Positions 6,109 to 9,611 of a stretch of 9,611 bases of DNA are shown here, one piece after another. Each line of letters opens with the position of its first letter. The first letter of the stretch is position 1. This DNA comes from Geodermatophilaceae bacterium (GTDB lineage: Bacteria; Actinomycetota; Actinomycetes; Mycobacteriales; Geodermatophilaceae), in NCBI GenBank assembly GCA_013814015.1, contig JACCQS010000201.1, positions 1 to 9,611 on the forward strand. The letters are read 5' to 3'. The notes beneath the pieces were generated by a model. That model saw only the letters and a program-made list of their open reading frames with translations, ran no database searches and had not been told where the DNA came from. Made by a program: the position numbers and the translations under genes.

Positions 6109-7074
6109 TCACGGGTTGAACAGTGCCACTCGCTTGGCGGCCAGCCGGACCGGGTCCGGCCAACGCACGTCGCGAACCCAGCCGAACCGCTCGAACAGCC
6201 AGATCAGCCGCGCCGAGGAGTCGATCTGACCTGGCAGTACGCCGTGCCTGGCACAGGTCGGGTCGGCATGGTGCAGGTTGTGCCAGGACTCACCCATCGA
6301 CAGGATCGCCAGCGGCCACACGTTCGCCGACTTGTCGCGAGCCGCGAACGGTCGGGCGCCCACGGTGTGACAGATGGAGTTGATCGACCAGGTCACGTGG
6401 TGCAACACCGCGACCCGGACCAGCCCTCCCCAGAAGAAGCCGGACGCCGCACCCGCCCAAGACATCGTGATCAGTCCGCCCAACAGGGCGGGCAGAGCCA
6501 GACCGAGGAAGGCCCAGAGGATGAACCACGCGCCGGTACGACGAACGACGGAGTCCTTGAGCAGGTCCGGCGCGTAGCGAGCGGGATTGGTCTGGTTGCG
6601 GTCGAACAGCCAGCCGATGTGGGCGTGGAAGAGCCCTTTGGTCAGGGCAGGAAGGGTCGAGCCGTAGCGCCAAGGAGAGTGCGGGTCACCCTCCCGGTCG
6701 CTGAAGGCGTGATGGCGTCGATGGTCGGCCACCCATTGGGTGACCGGTCCCTGGATCGCCATCGAGCCGGCGACCACCAGTGCCGCCCGCAGCGGGGCCA
6801 CAGCCTTGAACGAACCATGGGTGAAATGCCGGTGGAAGCCGACGGTGATCCCGTGCCCGGTGATTGCGAACATCCCGACCAGCAGCGCGACATCGAGCCA
6901 GCCCAGGCCCCAGCCCCACATGAGCGGTACAGCGGCGAACAGGGCAAGAAACGGCACGATCACGAAGACGTACAGCACGGCCTGTTCCCAGAACCCTTTG
7001 CTCTTGCTGTAGATCGGGGTGCCGCGTTCCTCGATCTCGGCGGAAGGTCTTGGAGCGGGCGCTGTGATGGTCAT
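6109..7074 (-). CDS. Membrane fatty acid (delta-9 type) desaturase
   Basis: This is an integral membrane di-iron desaturase of the acyl-CoA/acyl-lipid delta-9 family, which inserts a cis double bond into a saturated fatty acyl chain using oxygen and electrons from a reductase partner. The 321 residues carry all three histidine boxes: HRHFTH (81-86), HRRHH (118-122) and HNLHH (265-269). The family segment HHVTWSINSICH (215-226) is also present, including the asparagine and histidine that complete iron binding. Hydrophobic spans at about 31-53, 59-78, 95-110 and 181-205 fit the four-helix family topology. No cytochrome b5 domain is fused, and no reductase gene is adjacent. The ATG at 7074 has only a weak AGG close by. 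Together with the operator reaching position -2, this suggests a very short leader or leaderless mRNA. The gene is probably the first of a two-gene unit with tetR. Confidence 0.95.
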   Translation of the reverse strand: MTITAPAPRPSAEIEERGTPIYSKSKGFWEQAVLYVFVIVPFLALFAAVPLMWGWGLGWLDVALLVGMFAITGHGITVGFHRHFTHGSFKAVAPLRAALVVAGSMAIQGPVTQWVADHRRHHAFSDREGDPHSPWRYGSTLPALTKGLFHAHIGWLFDRNQTNPARYAPDLLKDSVVRRTGAWFILWAFLGLALPALLGGLITMSWAGAASGFFWGGLVRVAVLHHVTWSINSICHTVGARPFAARDKSANVWPLAILSMGESWHNLHHADPTCARHGVLPGQIDSSARLIWLFERFGWVRDVRWPDPVRLAAKRVALFNP

Positions 7075-7075
7075 C

Positions 7076-7110
7076 TACCTACGGTAGCGTAACTTACGCG
7101 ACCGTAGGTA
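7076..7110. promoter_or_regulatory. 35-bp near-perfect palindromic operator at the desaturase start
   Basis: Outer arms TACCTACGGT (7076-7085) and ACCGTAGGTA (7101-7110) and inner arms GCGTAA (7087-7092) and TTACGC (7094-7099) share one centre at 7093. Of 17 base pairs, only 7086/7100 is mismatched. The palindrome ends one base before the desaturase ATG, so it must cover the promoter or start point of that gene. A -10-like TACGCT (minus strand, 7091-7086) lies inside it, although no good -35 is seen. Its length and symmetry suit a TetR protein, possibly bound as two dimers, and the tetR gene next door is the obvious candidate. Confidence 0.85.
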
Positions 7111-7112
7111 CG

Positions 7113-7129
7113 GCTGCTCGGGCAGCAGC
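7113..7129. repeat. Perfect 6-bp inverted repeat between the operator and the tRNA promoter
   Basis: GCTGCT (7113-7118) and AGCAGC (7124-7129) flank CGGGC. The repeat lies three bases from the large operator, over the region where the -35 of the tRNA promoter would be expected. It may be a second protein site, or chance in GC-rich DNA. Confidence 0.3.
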
Positions 7130-7144
7130 TCCGTCCTGCCTGGC

Positions 7145-7150
7145 TAGACT
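7145..7150 (+). promoter_or_regulatory. Candidate -10 element for tRNA-Gln and glmU
   Basis: TAGACT fits the TANNNT -10 pattern and lies 17 bases before the mature tRNA 5' end, giving a short 5' leader. No recognisable -35 is present at the expected distance (7122-7127). Confidence 0.4.
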
Positions 7151-7166
7151 CGTCCTGCCCAGTTGA

Positions 7167-7242
7167 TGGGGGATGGGGTAATCGGCAGCCCGCCGGCCTT
7201 TGGAGCCGTGCAGTCTCGGTTCGAGTCCGAGTCCCCCAGCCA
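7167..7242 (+). tRNA. tRNA-Gln, anticodon UUG
   Basis: The cloverleaf folds by eye. The acceptor stem is TGGGGGA (7167-7173) with TCCCCCA (7232-7238), all seven pairs matched. The D stem is GGG/CCC (7176-7178, 7189-7191). The anticodon loop CTTTGGA (7198-7204) has anticodon TTG at 7200-7202. The T stem is CTCGG/CCGAG around TTCGAGT (7215-7231). The discriminator base is G7239 and CCA is encoded (7240-7242). The first U-A pair of the acceptor stem and the G discriminator fit glutamine identity. The top pair of the anticodon stem (7193/7209, positions 27-43) is a C-U mismatch, and base 37 is G. A tRNA-Gln beside glmU is also found in mycobacteria. Confidence 0.95.
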
Positions 7243-7245
7243 CTC

Positions 7246-7260
7246 GCCGGCTCAGCTGGC
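7246..7260 (+). other. Hairpin just after tRNA-Gln
   Basis: GCCGGC (7246-7251) pairs with GCTGGC (7255-7260), six pairs with one G-U, closing on a three-base loop. It begins four bases after the CCA end and has no T run. It may mark tRNA 3' processing or partial termination before glmU, which starts 49 bases after the tRNA. Confidence 0.3.
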
Positions 7261-7278
7261 AGGACAGCGACATCGATC

Positions 7279-7284
7279 GAGGGG
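7279..7284 (+). promoter_or_regulatory. Ribosome binding site that decides the glmU start
   Basis: GAGGGG lies seven bases before GTG 7292. It excludes the in-frame starts further upstream, which would place the tRNA gene inside the coding frame. Confidence 0.75.
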
Positions 7285-7291
7285 ATCGCGA

Positions 7292-8776
7292 GTGAGTTCG
7301 TCGGGCCTGTCCGCGGTCGTGGTCCTGGCCGCGGGGGTCGGTAGCAGGATGGCATCGTCGACCCCGAAAGTGCTGCACGAGATCGGTGGGCGCAGCCTGC
7401 TCGGCCACGTACTCGCTGCCGCGGCACCGCTGCAAGCCGCGCAACACCTCGTCGTCGTCGGAGCCGGCAGACAGTCGGTCGTCGAGCATCTGGCCACCAT
7501 CGCTCCGGACGCCGAGACGGTTGTGCAGGCCGAGCAGCTCGGATCGGGTCATGCAACCCGGCTGGCTCTGCAGCGGGTAGCTGGGCCGGGACCGGTGCTG
7601 ATCCTCAACGGGGACGTGCCGCTGCTCACTCCGGACACCCTGTCCCAGCTGGTGGGCACCCATAGTTCGAGCCAAGCGATGCTGACCGTGCTCACCGCCC
7701 GGGTCAAGGATGCCCATGGCCTGGGTCGGATCATCCGTGACAGCGGCGGCGCTCTCGTAGGGATCGTCGAAGACAGCGACGCGGATCCCGACCAGTTGGC
7801 CATCGACGAGGTCAACGCAGGTGCCTATGTCGCCGATGGGCCGGCGCTGGCTTCGGCACTGGACCGGCTGGGTACGAGCAACGCGCAGGGCGAGCTGTAC
7901 CTGACTGACGCCGTGGGGCTGTTCGTCTCCGACGGCAGAACTGTTTCCGCCTACATCGCGCAGGACCCTGAGGATGTCTTCGGCTGCAACGACCGGATCG
8001 AGCTCGCCGCCCGCGGCCGCACGCTCAACGACCGGGTGCTCCGCCGGCACATGGCCGCCGGCGTCACGATCGTTGATCCGGCGACCACCTGGATCGACGT
8101 CGACGTGCGGGTGGGCCGGGACGCAACTCTGCTGCCCGGAACCCAGCTGCACGGTTCCACCTCGGTCGCGGAATCCGCGGTCCTCGGACCGGACACCACG
8201 TTGACCGACTGCGTTGTAGGAGCCGGCGCCTCGGTGGTTCGTACCCACGGCAGCGGAGCCGAGATCGGCCCCGGAGCCAGCGTCGGCCCATTCACCTACC
8301 TCCGGCCTGGTACCCGCTTGGGTACGGCGACCAAGGCCGGTGCCTTCGTCGAGATCAAGAACGCCGAGGTCGGGGAGGGCAGCAAGGTTCCTCACCTGTC
8401 CTACGTGGGTGATGCCACTATCGGCGAACACACCAACATCGGGGCGGCCACCGTGTTCGTCAACTACGACGGAGTCGCCAAGCACCACACGAGGATCGGA
8501 AACCATGCCCGCACCGGAGCCGACAACATGTTCATCGCTCCGGTCACAGTCGGCGACGGGGCCTACACAGCGGCCGGTTCGGTGATCACGGAGGACGTGC
8601 CGCCGGGTGCGATGGGGGTTTCGCGAGCCCCGCAGCGCAACATCGCGGGCTGGGTGCGCCTGCGGCGACCCGGTACGCCGGCCGCCGAGGCGGCCCGAGC
8701 CGTCGAGGAATTCTCGCGCGAACCATCCGGAGGCGACCAGACCAATTCTGCACCGAGCGGCCAGGAGCAGGCATGA
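7292..8776 (+). CDS. glmU: Bifunctional GlmU: N-acetylglucosamine-1-phosphate uridyltransferase / glucosamine-1-phosphate acetyltransferase
   Basis: GlmU acetylates glucosamine-1-phosphate (C-terminal domain, acetyl-CoA) and then joins it to UMP from UTP (N-terminal domain). The product, UDP-GlcNAc, is the precursor of peptidoglycan. The 494 residues match the family length. The nucleotidyltransferase part shows LAAGVGSRMASSTPKVLHE (12-30, with R19 and K26), LNGDVPLL (105-112, metal-binding D108), NAGAYV (175-180) and GCNDR (231-235). The left-handed beta-helix follows from about 265, with LRPGT (337-341), the catalytic histidine H368 in KVPHLSYVGD, NYDG (391-394) and DNMFIAPV. GAATVFVNYDG resembles the actinobacterial variant of the usual GAGT-type sequence. 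The polar tail after 465 is typical of actinobacterial GlmU. The GTG start is set by the upstream GAGGGG. The stop overlaps prs by four bases (ATGA), so the two are co-translated. Confidence 0.97.
   Translation: MSSSGLSAVVVLAAGVGSRMASSTPKVLHEIGGRSLLGHVLAAAAPLQAAQHLVVVGAGRQSVVEHLATIAPDAETVVQAEQLGSGHATRLALQRVAGPGPVLILNGDVPLLTPDTLSQLVGTHSSSQAMLTVLTARVKDAHGLGRIIRDSGGALVGIVEDSDADPDQLAIDEVNAGAYVADGPALASALDRLGTSNAQGELYLTDAVGLFVSDGRTVSAYIAQDPEDVFGCNDRIELAARGRTLNDRVLRRHMAAGVTIVDPATTWIDVDVRVGRDATLLPGTQLHGSTSVAESAVLGPDTTLTDCVVGAGASVVRTHGSGAEIGPGASVGPFTYLRPGTRLGTATKAGAFVEIKNAEVGEGSKVPHLSYVGDATIGEHTNIGAATVFVNYDGVAKHHTRIGNHARTGADNMFIAPVTVGDGAYTAAGSVITEDVPPGAMGVSRAPQRNIAGWVRLRRPGTPAAEAARAVEEFSREPSGGDQTNSAPSGQEQA
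8763..8767 (+). promoter_or_regulatory. Ribosome binding site of prs inside the glmU end
   Basis: AGGAG lies five bases before ATG 8773, within the last codons of glmU, and supports that start over ATG 8782. Confidence 0.7.
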
Positions 8777-9611
8777 ACGTGATGCGCCAGCAGACTCACA
8801 AGAGCCTGATGTTGTTGTCCGGCAGGGCTTATCCCGAGCTTGCCATCGACATCGCCGAACGTCTGGGCGTCACGCCGACGCCGGTCACCAGCTATGAGTT
8901 CGCCAACGGTGAGCTCTACGTCCGCTTCGATGACTCCGTGCGCGGCAGCGACGCGTTCATCATCCAGAGCCACACCGCTCCGATCAACACGTGGTTGATG
9001 GAGCAACTGATCATGGTCGACGCCGCCAAGCGCGCGTCGGCCAAGCGGATCACGGTTGTCGCGCCGTTTTTCCCGTATGCCCGTCAGGACAAGAAGCACC
9101 GCGGTCGGGAACCGATCTCCGCTCGGTTGGTCGCCGACATGTTCCGCGCTGCCGGCGCGGATCGGCTCATGGTTGTCGACCTGCACACCGCACAGATCCA
9201 GGGTTTCTTCGACGGACCAGTGGACCACCTGTTCGCCCTGTCCCTGCTCGTCGAGCATGTCCGCAACCGGTGGCAGGGCAAGGACATCACCGTTGTGTCG
9301 CCGGACTCGGGGCGGGTGCGCGTTGCCGAGCGCTGGACCGAGCGTCTCGGCGGAGTGCCGCTGGCCTTCATCCACAAGACCCGGGACATCACCCGGCCCA
9401 ACGACGTAGTGGCCAACCGGGTGGTGGGTGACGTGGCCGGCCGGCACTGCGTCGTGGTCGACGACATGATCGACACGGGAGGGACCATCACCAAGGCCGC
9501 GGATGCGCTCTTCGAGGCAGGTGCCGAAGAGGTGACCGTCGCGGTGACGCATGGAGTGCTGTCGGGCCCTGCCGTCGATCGGCTGAAGAACAGCCGGGTC
9601 AGCGAGGTCGT
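8773..9611 (+). CDS. prs: Ribose-phosphate pyrophosphokinase (PRPP synthetase), 3' end cut by the window
   Basis: Prs converts ribose-5-phosphate and ATP to PRPP, used for purines, pyrimidines, histidine, tryptophan and NAD, and in actinobacteria with arabinogalactan walls also for decaprenyl-phosphoarabinose. The 279 complete codons seen are about 85 percent of the usual 310-330, and the frame runs off the right edge. Class I features are intact: FANGELYVRF (43-52), the flexible ATP loop YARQDKKHRGREPISARL (102-119), the metal- and substrate-binding VDLHTAQIQGFF (135-146), SPDSGRVRVAE (176-186), HKTRD (201-205) and the PRPP loop VVVDDMIDTGGTI (227-239). ATG 8773 overlaps the glmU stop and has AGGAG five bases upstream. 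The glmU-prs pairing is also found in mycobacteria. Confidence 0.97.
   Translation, partial: MNVMRQQTHKSLMLLSGRAYPELAIDIAERLGVTPTPVTSYEFANGELYVRFDDSVRGSDAFIIQSHTAPINTWLMEQLIMVDAAKRASAKRITVVAPFFPYARQDKKHRGREPISARLVADMFRAAGADRLMVVDLHTAQIQGFFDGPVDHLFALSLLVEHVRNRWQGKDITVVSPDSGRVRVAERWTERLGGVPLAFIHKTRDITRPNDVVANRVVGDVAGRHCVVVDDMIDTGGTITKAADALFEAGAEEVTVAVTHGVLSGPAVDRLKNSRVSEV

Noticed and set aside
6035..6163. An N-terminal extension of TetR back to an ATG at 6163
   Set aside because: It would overlap the desaturase coding end. The added residues are low-complexity and come from the intergenic repeat, and GTG 6034 has a properly spaced GAGG.
7163..7291. An upstream ATG start for glmU at 7163
   Set aside because: It would translate through the tRNA-Gln gene. 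The family homology begins just after GTG 7292, which has GAGGGG seven bases before it.
7094..8506. A 470-codon open frame on the minus strand opposite glmU
   Set aside because: It overlaps the complete, motif-rich glmU gene and the tRNA. Its sequence resembles no known protein and is explained by codon bias.
8563..9552. A 329-codon minus-strand frame opposite glmU and prs
   Set aside because: It is a shadow of the conserved prs gene, with no domain features.

Overview
This window is chromosomal DNA from a high-GC Actinomycetota (actinomycete) bacterium. Evidence for this is the strong G/C bias at third codon positions, GTG and TTG starts, an actinobacterial RpfB with three DUF348 repeats, a G5 domain and an Rpf domain, a DUF1023 hydrolase, and gene order. 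The rpfB-rsmA(ksgA)-ispE cluster and the tRNA-Gln/glmU/prs cluster with a nearby TetR gene both have recognisable counterparts in Mycobacterium tuberculosis. The genus cannot be fixed from this sequence.

Layout, left to right: (1) bases 1-242 hold a possible tail of an upstream gene, a candidate promoter, a short perfect palindrome and a leader able to form alternative hairpins. (2) A plus-strand operon follows, rpfB (243-1457), rsmA (1484-2371) and ispE (2368-3288), closed by a candidate intrinsic terminator near 3316-3342. (3) A plus-strand gene for a 638-residue DUF1023-type alpha/beta hydrolase (3450-5366) has a very strong ribosome binding site. (4) Convergent to it, on the minus strand, are an acyl-lipid/acyl-CoA desaturase (7074-6109) and a TetR regulator (6034-5405), read in that order. 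A 35-bp near-perfect palindrome abuts the desaturase start codon. (5) Divergent from these on the plus strand are tRNA-Gln(UUG) (7167-7242), glmU (7292-8776) and prs (8773 to the window edge, incomplete).

Most genes serve the envelope or core metabolism. RpfB remodels peptidoglycan, RsmA methylates 16S rRNA, IspE feeds isoprenoid (including lipid carrier) synthesis, GlmU makes UDP-GlcNAc and Prs makes PRPP. The desaturase sets membrane fatty acid unsaturation, presumably under the TetR regulator. The DUF1023 hydrolase is the only protein whose role is unknown.

I found no phage, transposon, CRISPR array, toxin-antitoxin or defence island. The most interesting signals are regulatory: the desaturase palindrome and the rpfB leader.
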